DNA of 7,878 bases from Nitrospirota bacterium (GTDB lineage Bacteria > Nitrospirota > Thermodesulfovibrionia > UBA6902): contig JAJRVB010000291.1 of NCBI GenBank assembly GCA_024277515.1, positions 1 through 7,878 on the forward strand. Reading direction: 5' to 3'. The position numbers and the translations under genes were made by a program. The notes below the pieces were generated by a model. The model was given only the letters and a program-made list of their open reading frames with translations. It was not told the DNA's origin and did not search any database. Position 1 is the first letter of the stretch. Each line of letters begins with the position of its first letter. Positions 1-6,977 of this stretch are shown piece after piece.

Positions 1-1
1 G

Positions 2-697
2 GGGGCGGGTGTGTCCAGGATGATCTGTATTGGTGAGCCGGTCCGGGACAGGGACTTCTCCCTTCTGAAAATGGGACAGTACCTGGAAGAGGAGTGGGGT
101 GCAGAGGTTTACTCCACATATGCTTCGTCAGAAACAATCACTACTTTCTGTGAATGTACTGCCCGCAAAGGTGGACATCTTCACCCTGAACTCGCTATTG
201 TAGAAATAGTAAATGATGACGGTGAGACCCTGCCTGCGGGTGAAACAGGAGAGGTCGTTGTGACGACCCTCTTGGTGGAAGGTATGCCCCTGCTTCGCTT
301 CAGGACGGGTGATATCAGCTTCCTGACAGAGGGCCCGTGTGATTGTGGAAGATATTCTCCCCGTCTCGGACCCATACTGGGAAGGAAAAAACAGATGATA
401 AAGTACCGGGGAACGACCCTCTATCCCCAGGCGGTATATTCAGTGCTTGATGAGATCCCGGAAGTGGCTGAGTATTGTGTAGAGGTAAGCAGTGACTTTG
501 ACCTTTCGGACAATCTCCGTGTACATGTGGCCGTGACGGACACATCCTGCACAGCGGGCAGTGTCATGGACAGGCTCCAGGCAAGGCTAAGGGTAAGGCC
601 TGAAGTTATCATAGCGAGTGAAGGGGATTTGAGAAAACAGATTCTGCCCGGGAACTCCCGGAAGATAAACCGCTTCACAGACAGGAGAAATAAATGA
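2..697 (+). CDS. PaaK-type AMP-forming acyl/aryl-CoA ligase, C-terminal half (5' partial)
   Basis: Adenylate-forming ligase of the phenylacetate-CoA ligase (PaaK) type, expected to activate a carboxylic acid as acyl-AMP and pass it to CoA or a carrier protein. The frame is open to the window edge, so the true start is upstream; the GTG at 11 is internal, because the sequence there (MICIGEP) matches mid-protein PaaK sequence and the family is about 430 residues long. Counting from that GTG, visible motifs are YASSET (37-42; adenine/ATP site), RFRTGD (96-101; ribose-binding Asp), LGRKKQMIKYRG (123-134; hinge) and the C-terminal SRKINRFTDRR with probable catalytic Lys218. Cysteines and histidines in FCEC...HLH (46-58) and CDCG (110-113) resemble the structural zinc site of PaaK relatives (inference). 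The stop overlaps the next start as ATGA. In aryl polyene clusters a ligase loads the aromatic starter; that role is inferred and the substrate cannot be read here. Confidence 0.85.
   Translation, partial: GAGVSRMICIGEPVRDRDFSLLKMGQYLEEEWGAEVYSTYASSETITTFCECTARKGGHLHPELAIVEIVNDDGETLPAGETGEVVVTTLLVEGMPLLRFRTGDISFLTEGPCDCGRYSPRLGPILGRKKQMIKYRGTTLYPQAVYSVLDEIPEVAEYCVEVSSDFDLSDNLRVHVAVTDTSCTAGSVMDRLQARLRVRPEVIIASEGDLRKQILPGNSRKINRFTDRRNK
683..687 (+). promoter_or_regulatory. Shine-Dalgarno site for the radical SAM fusion gene
   Basis: AGGAG lies 6 nt before the ATG at 694, inside the end of the ligase gene. It supports 694 as the start even though it overlaps the upstream stop codon (ATGA). Confidence 0.7.
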
Positions 698-2184
698 AGA
701 GTTGTCACACACGCATTTACGGAGCAGAGTTTTCAAGGCAGGACATAAAACAGGCAGCCGGGAGCGGCGGTCTCCTGTCCATGGAAATTGAGTTTAACCG
801 TGAGTGCAATTTTAACTGCATATACTGCTATGTACAGGACGATGCCCGGGGCAGGGAGGAGCTGTCAAGGGAAGAGGCCGGTGATGTGATCGAGCAGGCG
901 CGCGCCCTCGGTGCAAAAAAGATTATCATTCTGGGCGGTGAACCCATGCTGTATCCCCATATCATGGAGATGATCGGTTTTATTAAAGACCGGGGCATGC
1001 AGGTCGAGCTCTTTACGAACGGGACCAATATTACCCCTGCCACGGCACGGCAGCTTGCGGAATATGGAGTGGTCATCGCCCTCAAAATGAATACAAAAGA
1101 TGAAAAACTTCAGGATGTGCTTTCCGGCAGGAAAGGTGCATACAGGAATATCCAGGATGCGTTCAGAAACCTTAAGGAAGCGGGATATCCGCAGACCGCC
1201 CCCCTCGGGATCAGCACCGTAATATGCAATCATAACATCAATGATCTCATTGACATGTGGAAGTGGATGAGGGAAGAGAAGATCACCCCCTATATTGAGA
1301 TGATCACGCCGCAGGGCAAGGCAAGTGAGAATGGACTGCTGGATATCGATCCCGGCCGTATCAGGGAGCTTTTTTATGAAATTGCAGAGATTGACCGCAA
1401 AGAATATGGATATAGCTGGGACCCTCAGCCGCCGCTGGTTGGAGGGCAGTGCCTGAGACACCAGTTTTCATGTGCAGTCAATGCGTATGGTGATGTCATG
1501 CCCTGTATCGGGGTCACGCTGCCGCTCGGCAATATAAGAGAAGATAAACTGTCGGATATTCTCAGAGACAGTGAAGTAATCCAGGCATTGCGAAACTATA
1601 AGGAAACAATAAAAGGACCCTGCGGTCAATGTGCGCGTAGAAGTGACTGCTACGGCTGCCGCGGGGCGGCATATCAGATGACAGGCGACTATCTGGCGTC
1701 TGATCCTACATGCTGGAAAAATGCCGGCAGGCAGGAAGAGATTATTTCCCTGCCGTTAGACATCAGCGGGCTTGTCCCTCATGAGCGGCCGATGCTTCTG
1801 GTAGACAGGCTGCTGGAGGTCAGGGAAAGAAAGTCTGTTTCTGAAATCAGGATTTCGGAAGATTCGATATTTGTTACTGAGGACGGCAGGCTGGACGAAG
1901 TTTCGTACCCTGAAATATTTTCACAGGCAATTGCCGCTCAGAGCGGATTCAAGAACCTTGGGAAAAACGGCAGCGCCAAACCGGAAGGGCTTTTGCTCGG
2001 GGTAAAAAACCTGGAGGTCCTTGACAGAGTGGTTGTGGGGGATACAGTGCATGTATCGGTTTTCAAGGCCGCAAAATACGGTGGATTCGGGATCATAAAG
2101 GGAGAGATATTTAAAGGGGATAGCCTGGTTGCCAGGGGAGAAATCAAGGTCTGGCAGAATGATAAAGGCAATGGCGGTAAATAG
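694..2184 (+). CDS. Radical SAM/SPASM enzyme fused to a FabZ/ApeP-like hotdog dehydratase domain
   Basis: A 496-residue two-part protein. Residues about 28-345 form a radical SAM enzyme: the 4Fe-4S motif C38-x3-C42-x2-C45, the SAM-contacting GGEP (81-84), and a SPASM-type auxiliary cluster region with C253, C260, C271, C310, C313, C319, C322 and C340. Residues about 353-490 are a hotdog domain of the 3-hydroxyacyl-ACP dehydratase superfamily. It opens with LVPHERPMLLVDRLLEV (360-376), the usual first motif of FabZ/ApeP proteins, and YPEIFSQAIAAQ (405-416) aligns with the FabZ helix carrying the catalytic acid, making E407 the likely equivalent. The GHFPG histidine motif is absent, as I recall for ApeP-like proteins. 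The gene overlaps the ligase by ATGA and ends in TAG, the only TAG terminator among the seven stops seen. The hotdog part probably works on carrier-bound chains in an aryl-polyene-like pathway. The radical reaction and substrate are unknown; SPASM enzymes often modify peptides but also other substrates. Domain calls are firm, the combined function is not. Confidence 0.88.
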   Translation: MKSCHTRIYGAEFSRQDIKQAAGSGGLLSMEIEFNRECNFNCIYCYVQDDARGREELSREEAGDVIEQARALGAKKIIILGGEPMLYPHIMEMIGFIKDRGMQVELFTNGTNITPATARQLAEYGVVIALKMNTKDEKLQDVLSGRKGAYRNIQDAFRNLKEAGYPQTAPLGISTVICNHNINDLIDMWKWMREEKITPYIEMITPQGKASENGLLDIDPGRIRELFYEIAEIDRKEYGYSWDPQPPLVGGQCLRHQFSCAVNAYGDVMPCIGVTLPLGNIREDKLSDILRDSEVIQALRNYKETIKGPCGQCARRSDCYGCRGAAYQMTGDYLASDPTCWKNAGRQEEIISLPLDISGLVPHERPMLLVDRLLEVRERKSVSEIRISEDSIFVTEDGRLDEVSYPEIFSQAIAAQSGFKNLGKNGSAKPEGLLLGVKNLEVLDRVVVGDTVHVSVFKAAKYGGFGIIKGEIFKGDSLVARGEIKVWQNDKGNGGK

Positions 2185-2301
2185 GGAATTGCAGAAAAAT
2201 ATTGATTCCGGAATGCGATCAATTCCGCCAGTCTGACCCGGCAGGTTTTGCTGCATGGTCCGGGGACTTCGCTGCATCCTCTCCATCGAGGCATTAAAAA
2301 T
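2185..2301 (+). other. 117-bp intergenic spacer with short inverted and direct repeats
   Basis: This is the only spacer of any length in the window. It contains the palindrome ATTCCGGAAT (2205-2214) within a possible small hairpin: CGGAAT at 2209-2214 pairs with ATTCCG at 2222-2227 across a 7-nt loop, with no T-tract after it. GCTGCAT occurs twice, at 2250-2256 and 2271-2277, 21 bp apart. I see no convincing -35/-10 pair or terminator. It could hold an internal promoter or an mRNA processing site for the export genes downstream, but nothing here proves it. Confidence 0.35.
2288..2291 (+). promoter_or_regulatory. Probable ribosome binding site deciding the LolA-like start
   Basis: GAGG ends 10 nt before the ATG at 2302. 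This ATG places a basic N-terminus directly before the hydrophobic signal segment, so it is preferred over the in-frame TTG at 2248, which would add 18 unlikely residues. Confidence 0.45.
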
Positions 2302-3066
2302 ATGAATATGACATCAAGAAAGACATGTTATCTGCTTTTCCTGCTGATGATTATGCCGCTGCTGCGCGGAACACTTTCCGGGGATGCGGAAGCTGCGGCA
2401 GGAGACGGGAATTCCCCTTCCGATATAAGGGCCCTGATGCTCCGGATTGAGAACAGGGTTTCCGACTTCAGTACGCTGCGGACCGACTTTGTACAGGAAA
2501 AGGACCTGGCCATTTTTCAGAACAGGATCATTATCAGGGGGAGGATATATATTCAGAAGCCCCAGAGGATCGCCTGGCATGTAGATGAACCCGTAAAGTA
2601 TTCCGTGCTTATTACGGACAGGGTCATCCGTCAATGGGATGAAGACACGGACCGGGTGCAGGAAATATCATTATCAGGCAACCCGGTCTTCAGGACGGTG
2701 ATAGAGCAGCTTACCGCCTGGTTTTCAGGTAGGTATGTGCAGCTCCTCGATGAATATGCTGCAACCGTAATCAGGGAGCGGCCGCTCGAGATTGAATTTA
2801 TACCCCGGGACACGAGTAACGTGAAAAACATCATAAAGTCGATAAATGTCACATTCCGCGAAGACGGGAAATATCTGCAGAAGGTGCTGTTCCGGGAGAT
2901 CAGCGGAGACAGCACAACCATTCTCTTTAGAAATACGGTCCTTAATGCCCCTCTGGATGAAAAACTGTTCAGGGTCAAACCTTCCCGAAAGCTGGGGCAG
3001 TGGATGCCCTTTCGCATTTCATTTAGAGGCCCGGACAAACAGATATTTGCTCATTCGGGTAAATGA
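2302..3066 (+). CDS. LolA-like periplasmic outer-membrane lipid/lipoprotein carrier (ApeL-like)
   Basis: A 254-residue exported protein. The N-terminus MNMTSRK is followed by a hydrophobic stretch (about 9-26) and a likely signal-peptidase I site near AEA-AA (29-33). The mature part has the LolA pattern: a first helix with FSTLRTDFVQEKDL, then alternating beta strands such as IIIRGRIYIQKPQRIAW (about 80-96), in place of LolA's G...KRP..lRW segment, and a late DEKLFRVKP strand. LolA-fold proteins form an open beta-barrel that shields a lipid moiety across the periplasm. Its position directly before an MMPL exporter and a lipoprotein is the arrangement seen in aryl polyene and similar clusters, where the LolA-like protein is thought to carry the lipid product rather than lipoproteins. 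The stop overlaps the next start as ATGA. An ATG at 2308 is an alternative start. Family call is good; cargo is inferred. Confidence 0.82.
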   Translation: MNMTSRKTCYLLFLLMIMPLLRGTLSGDAEAAAGDGNSPSDIRALMLRIENRVSDFSTLRTDFVQEKDLAIFQNRIIIRGRIYIQKPQRIAWHVDEPVKYSVLITDRVIRQWDEDTDRVQEISLSGNPVFRTVIEQLTAWFSGRYVQLLDEYAATVIRERPLEIEFIPRDTSNVKNIIKSINVTFREDGKYLQKVLFREISGDSTTILFRNTVLNAPLDEKLFRVKPSRKLGQWMPFRISFRGPDKQIFAHSGK

Positions 3067-5456
3067 GAGTGTTCAACAGCTTCTTCTCCATTATTTACGA
3101 CCTTGTTAAACATAACAGACTGGTAGTCTCAATCGTGCTTGTCATTGCAGTGGCAGCCGCGGTTGCGGGACTCGGTATGCTCAGTTTTGACAGCAGTATT
3201 GAACTGATGCTTCCTGATCAGAAAAATATCCATTAGACCATAAATTTTCTCAGAAACTCAAACCTCTCGGACAAAATTGTAATTTCACTCGCCCTGACAT
3301 CTGACGACAGGGGTAAACATGATCTGTTTAATGCAGCCAGTGAGCTTGCAGCGTCCCTGCGGCCGCCGTTATTTACAAAGACGGTTTCAGGGGCTTCCGG
3401 CGCTGCCGTGATGAACGAACTGTTCTTCTCTGACTATTTCCCCCAGATAGCGACGGAAGAAGATATACGGAAGATAGATGAAATGATCACCGGCAGGTAT
3501 GTATCGGAGAGGATGAAAACGATTTACCGCCGGCTGCTCGGGCCTCAGGGCATACTTGGCGCGTCGATGTTCTATGCCGACCCCCTCGGGATCAATCTCC
3601 TGATGATGGAAAGGTTAAAGACACAGTCAGCCTCTCTGGGGTATCAGGTCAATGTGGAAGACGGTCATTTTATAAGTGCGGACGGTCGTCACACGATGAT
3701 CATTGCCCATACGTCGGTCCCTGTCACGGACAGCGCAGGTTCGAAGAAACTGATAGGTGCGCTGAAAGAAAAACTGGACATGCTGCCTCCATATATATCA
3801 GCCGATATCGTGAGCGGACACCTTCATACCTTGAGTAACGAAAAGGTGATAAAGCGCGATATACGGCTGACCATCGGCATTGCCGCGGCAGGTTTTATGC
3901 TCCTGTTTCTTCTGGTTTTCCGTGATATAAGGGCTGTCCTGGTTTTTCTCATACCTGCGGCTTCAGTGGTCCTCTCGATGAATATTTCGAATCTGATGAT
4001 CGGCAGCCTCTCGTACTGGGTCGCCGGTCTGGGCACGGTCATTGCCGGCATATCGGTGGACTACGGTATCCATGTATTTGTTGCGGTGCGCAACAGCGGA
4101 AATGCATCGAAAGTTATCGGACATGTGGCCAGGCCGATAATGCTGGGCGCTGTAACTACTGCGGGTATTTTTGCCGCCTTTTTCTTCTCGGACATCGAGG
4201 GATACCACCAGCTCGCCCTTTTTTCGATAATCAGTATTTTTTTGTCACTCCTCCTTGCGCTCACCATTCTTCCGCAGTTTCTTTCAAAGGGACAATGGTT
4301 GTTTGTCCGCAAAGAGGCGGGGGAGGGCAGAGACCGCGGTCCCAGGACGCGTGCCGTGATTATTACGACCGTATGGGCCCTGCTGCTTATTGCCGCCCTG
4401 ACAGGTTCGTTCAGGGTCAAGTTTGACAGTGATGTGGTCAAACTGGACGGAAGCGAGAGGGAGGTGTTTCAGGCGGAAGAAAACTTTCACGAGACATGGG
4501 GAGGAAAGGATGCCGGGGGGATACTTGTGGTTTCGGGCGGCAGCTATGAAGAGGCCCTCGAGAAAAATGATCGGATTTTCAGACAGGTAAAACAGCAGGC
4601 CTGGGGAGACGGGTTCAGGAGCTTCTCTGAACTCTGGCCTTCCCTGAAGACGAGGAATGAAAACGCGGTGCGCTGGAACGAGTTCTGGAGAGGGGGGAAA
4701 GAGGAGGAACTGAGAAGACTCATAAGAGAGTCAACTCTGAAATACGGACTGAGAGATGCGGCATTTACCCCGTTTTTCAGGAGGCTGTATATACAGACAC
4801 CGCTTAAAGGCGGGGACGGCGGAGAATTCATTTCAGCCATGAAAGAGAGGTTTGTGCAGAGAGACCGGGATATGTACAGGGTCCTCTCATTTTTTCCTGA
4901 TGAGAGAGGTTATATTGATAAATTGTCAGGTGTGGCAGGCAGTCATGAGGGGACATTTATCGTGTCCCGCAAGGCCCTTTCCCGTGCCATATCAGAGACT
5001 TTGGCTGCCGAGATGAAATTATTTGCGATGATTGCTACAATATTCATTGTCTTGCTGACCTTACTGTTCCTGAAGGATTTGAAGAAAACCCTGCTGGCGC
5101 TGGTCCCGGTCATAACAAACGTATTAGTGCTGCTGGGTATCATGTCCCTGTTCGGAATTTCTTTGAATATAGCCAATCTGATTGCCGGTATTGTGGCAAT
5201 GGGTCTGTGTATAGATTACGGGATTTTTATGACATACCGGTACGAGCATGATTTAAAAAGAAGCGCTGTCCTGGCGGTCACCATATCGGCCGTTACCACG
5301 CTTATCGGCGCAGGGGTCCTCCTTTTTGCCCGGCACCCTGCACTGTTTTCGATCGGCCTTACACTGGTCATCGGGGTGCTGGCCGGATATGTATCTTCCG
5401 TGGTCGTGATCCCGGCCCTTGAAAAGATATTTTCATCTCCTGCCGGGTCTGAGTGA
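3063..5456 (+). pseudogene. MMPL/RND-family 12-TM exporter (ApeM-like), interrupted by one in-frame TAG
   Basis: Read as one frame this is a 797-codon RND-superfamily lipid exporter with a single stop at codon 58 (TAG 3234-3236). Before it lie MRVFNSFFSIIYDLVKHNR and TM1 (about 20-40), then DSSIELMLPD, the usual entry to the first periplasmic domain. After it the frame is intact for about 740 codons. Periplasmic loops span about 41-265 and 452-650, with TM2-6 about 268-410, TM7 about 431-450 and TM8-12 about 653-785. Both halves carry the RND intramembrane motif, GISVDYG with Asp333 and GLCIDYG with Asp718, as expected for proton coupling. The ATG at 3063 overlaps the LolA-like stop (ATGA). 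An ATG at 3408 could restart the frame, but it has no ribosome site and the product would lack TM1 and part of the first periplasmic domain. The TAG may be a real nonsense mutation (for instance CAG to TAG), a sequence error, or a suppressed codon. The exporter likely moves the lipid product from the inner membrane to the LolA-like carrier. Confidence 0.85.
3234..3236 (+). other. In-frame amber codon interrupting the MMPL exporter
   Basis: TAG stands in phase with the ATG at 3063 and with the downstream exporter frame. Family-like sequence continues on both sides (LPDQKNIH before, TINFLRNS after) with no frame change, so one base substitution explains the break. A Gln codon (CAG) is a simple ancestor. 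Confidence 0.9.
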
Positions 5457-6118
5457 TGCGGTATCTGGCAGGGATTCTATGCATACTGATGATTTCCGGC
5501 TGTACAAGGGTCCCCTTTCAGAAGACGTCCTTTGTCCCGGCGGGGGGGGTCGAACCCCGGGAGGTACTGGAAAATTACAGGAGAGGCATCCCGGGGCATT
5601 ATCAGATGCTTCACACAATCATGTTTCAGTACGGGTGGAACAGGGTGTCGGCCCTGGGATATGCAGAAATAGACCGCGGCACAGGATCTTTTGCTGTTGC
5701 CGGCATGAATCCTGTCGGGGTAAAACTGTTCGAAATATCGGGCGGTAAAGAGGGTGTCACTAAACACTTTGTGCTGGAAGGATTGAGCGGAAAGGGTGAT
5801 TTTACGAGTGCAATGGCACAGGACATACGGCGGATATACTTTGATCTGCTCCCTGTGCCCGGTGCAGAGATAATGAAAAAAGGCAGCCGCATACTGTTCA
5901 GGCAGGCAGACGGCGGCGGCGTGCTCGTGTATACATTTGCCGGAAAGGGATGGCGCCTTGTTGAAAAAGAATATTTCAGGGATAATACCCTGCGCTGGCG
6001 TGTTTCATATTATGAATACCGTCAAAAGGAAGGGAAGATATATCCCTGGGGAATCATCCTGCATAACTATCAGAACGGGTACAGTCTTACTGTAAAGGTA
6101 AAGGAAATTCAGTTTTGA
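5456..6118 (+). CDS. Outer-membrane lipoprotein, DUF3261/ApeN-like
   Basis: A 220-residue lipoprotein. The start ATG shares its A with the exporter stop (TGATG); the GTG at 5453 is an alternative one codon earlier. The N-terminus MRYLAGILCILMISGC is a short type II signal peptide with lipobox ISGC and lipidated Cys16; the next residue is Thr, not Asp, so outer-membrane sorting is expected. The mature part is mostly beta-prone, with strands such as MLHTIMFQYGWNRVSALGYA and a closing GYSLTVKVKEIQF, consistent with a LolB-like half-barrel. Resemblance to the DUF3261 lipoprotein that follows the LolA-like and MMPL genes in aryl polyene clusters is judged from order, size and end pattern, not a search. 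It probably receives the exported lipid from the periplasmic carrier. I see no catalytic motif. Confidence 0.72.
   Translation: MRYLAGILCILMISGCTRVPFQKTSFVPAGGVEPREVLENYRRGIPGHYQMLHTIMFQYGWNRVSALGYAEIDRGTGSFAVAGMNPVGVKLFEISGGKEGVTKHFVLEGLSGKGDFTSAMAQDIRRIYFDLLPVPGAEIMKKGSRILFRQADGGGVLVYTFAGKGWRLVEKEYFRDNTLRWRVSYYEYRQKEGKIYPWGIILHNYQNGYSLTVKVKEIQF
6101..6105 (+). promoter_or_regulatory. Shine-Dalgarno site supporting a TTG start
   Basis: AAGGA lies 9 nt before the TTG at 6115 and 18 nt before the ATG at 6124. The spacing favours the TTG, which overlaps the lipoprotein stop as TTGA. Confidence 0.5.
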
Positions 6119-6501
6119 CGAATATGAAAAAAGAAATCAAACGATGTATGACGGATTATGCGGTTGCTGAAAGCGGAGACATATCCGCACGGTTTATATT
6201 CCCTGAAGAATTTTTAGGGTTTCAGGGGCATTTCCCGGGAAACAGGATATTGCCCGGCGTATGCCAGATTCAGTGCGTGGTCGCTATGCTCGAAAAGTGG
6301 AGAGGCGCCGGCGCGGTGTTAAAGGAAATGGTGCTGGTTAAATTTTTTTCACCTGTATTCCCGTCAGAGGAACTTGCATGCACATGCCGGAACATTGAGG
6401 AAAAAAACGGAACGCTCCTGGTTAAAGCGGTATTGCAGAGAGGGGACACGAAAATAGCAGATATGAAACTGCGTGTGCAGTTTCAGCAGGGCATTGATTG
6501 A
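6115..6501 (+). CDS. ApeI/FabZ-like 3-hydroxyacyl-ACP dehydratase (hotdog fold)
   Basis: A 128-residue single-domain hotdog protein, slightly shorter than FabZ (about 150). The start is taken as TTG 6115 on ribosome-site spacing; ATG 6124 would shorten it by three residues. The key segment is QGHFPGNRILPGVCQIQ (37-53): GHFPG supplies the catalytic His39, and ILPGV begins the central helix. The position matching the FabZ catalytic Glu (FabA/ApeI-like: Asp) is Gln53, an apparent loss of the acid. This is the mirror of the hotdog domain fused to the radical SAM enzyme, which keeps the acid (E407) but lacks GHFPG, so the two may form one mixed active site. Expected role: dehydration of 3-hydroxyacyl intermediates during polyene-like chain growth in the cytoplasm. 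It overlaps both neighbours (TTGA and TGATG). Confidence 0.8.
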   Translation: MTNMKKEIKRCMTDYAVAESGDISARFIFPEEFLGFQGHFPGNRILPGVCQIQCVVAMLEKWRGAGAVLKEMVLVKFFSPVFPSEELACTCRNIEEKNGTLLVKAVLQRGDTKIADMKLRVQFQQGID

Positions 6502-6977
6502 TGAGAAAGAGAAAACAGCCATATTTTAAACGGATTGCATCGGCCCCACCGCCGGTCACGGTTGAACTCGGCAGGCGGGTCCGCTTCAGCGAGGTCGACG
6601 CCCTCGGCATCGTCTGGCATGGCAGGTATCCTGCTTACTTTGAAGAGGGGTCCGAGGAGCTGGGCAGGCTTTGCGGGATGACCTACAGGGACTTCTATGA
6701 GGCCGGGCTGCGGGCCCCTTTTGTGGAGATGCATATTGACTATTTCAGGCCACTGCGTCTGGCGGAGCAATTTATCATCCGGGTGTCATTAATATGGGAT
6801 GATGCCTCGCGTCTAAATACCGAGTATTGTTTAATAAAGGATGACGGAAGCATAGCAACGAGCGGATACAGCATACAGCTGTTTACCGACGCAGAGACCG
6901 AGGAGGTATGCGTGGTTTCTCCAGGGCTTCTTGAGGGCTGCCGCAGGAGATGGCGCGCAGGAGAATTTCATACTTAA
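6501..6977 (+). CDS. 4HBT-family (YbgC/ApeK-like) acyl thioesterase
   Basis: A 158-residue hotdog thioesterase. The start is ATG 6501, sharing its A with the preceding stop (TGATG); a TTG at 6498 is in frame but less likely. After a basic, proline-containing N-terminal tail (1-18), the family signature VRFSEVDALGIVWHGRYPAY spans 27-46, with Asp33 the likely nucleophile or base and His40 in the active-site loop; EMHIDYFRPLRLAEQ is the typical following strand and turn. Enzymes of this group hydrolyse acyl-CoA or acyl-ACP thioesters. In aryl-polyene-like clusters such a thioesterase accompanies the ketosynthases and could release or proofread chains; whether this one acts on CoA or ACP cannot be told. 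The next gene begins immediately after its stop. Confidence 0.87.
   Translation: MRKRKQPYFKRIASAPPPVTVELGRRVRFSEVDALGIVWHGRYPAYFEEGSEELGRLCGMTYRDFYEAGLRAPFVEMHIDYFRPLRLAEQFIIRVSLIWDDASRLNTEYCLIKDDGSIATSGYSIQLFTDAETEEVCVVSPGLLEGCRRRWRAGEFHT

Noticed and set aside
865..1461. Long minus-strand open frame opposite the radical SAM domain
   Set aside because: It lies wholly within a well-supported plus-strand gene and its translation shows no family-like pattern; it is a codon-bias shadow.
2209..2227. Hairpin as a rho-independent terminator
   Set aside because: The stem is only 6 bp with mixed composition and no T-tract follows it.
2171..2236. Possible 21-codon ORF bridging the radical SAM fusion gene and the spacer
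   Set aside because: It is very short, has no ribosome site and no recognisable content, and overlaps the end of a solid gene.
2239..2253. Sigma-54-like GG...GC pattern (CGGCAGGTTTTGCTG)
   Set aside because: There are 8 nt between GG and GC instead of the required 10, so the -24/-12 spacing is wrong.
2248..2301. In-frame TTG giving an 18-residue N-terminal extension of the LolA-like protein
   Set aside because: It would place a polar, non-signal sequence before an otherwise normal signal peptide; the ATG at 2302 has a better-placed ribosome site.
3408..5456. Exporter starting at ATG 3408 as a normal full-length gene
   Set aside because: It would lack TM1 and the first part of the periplasmic domain, which are encoded in the same frame upstream from 3063, and no ribosome site precedes 3408.
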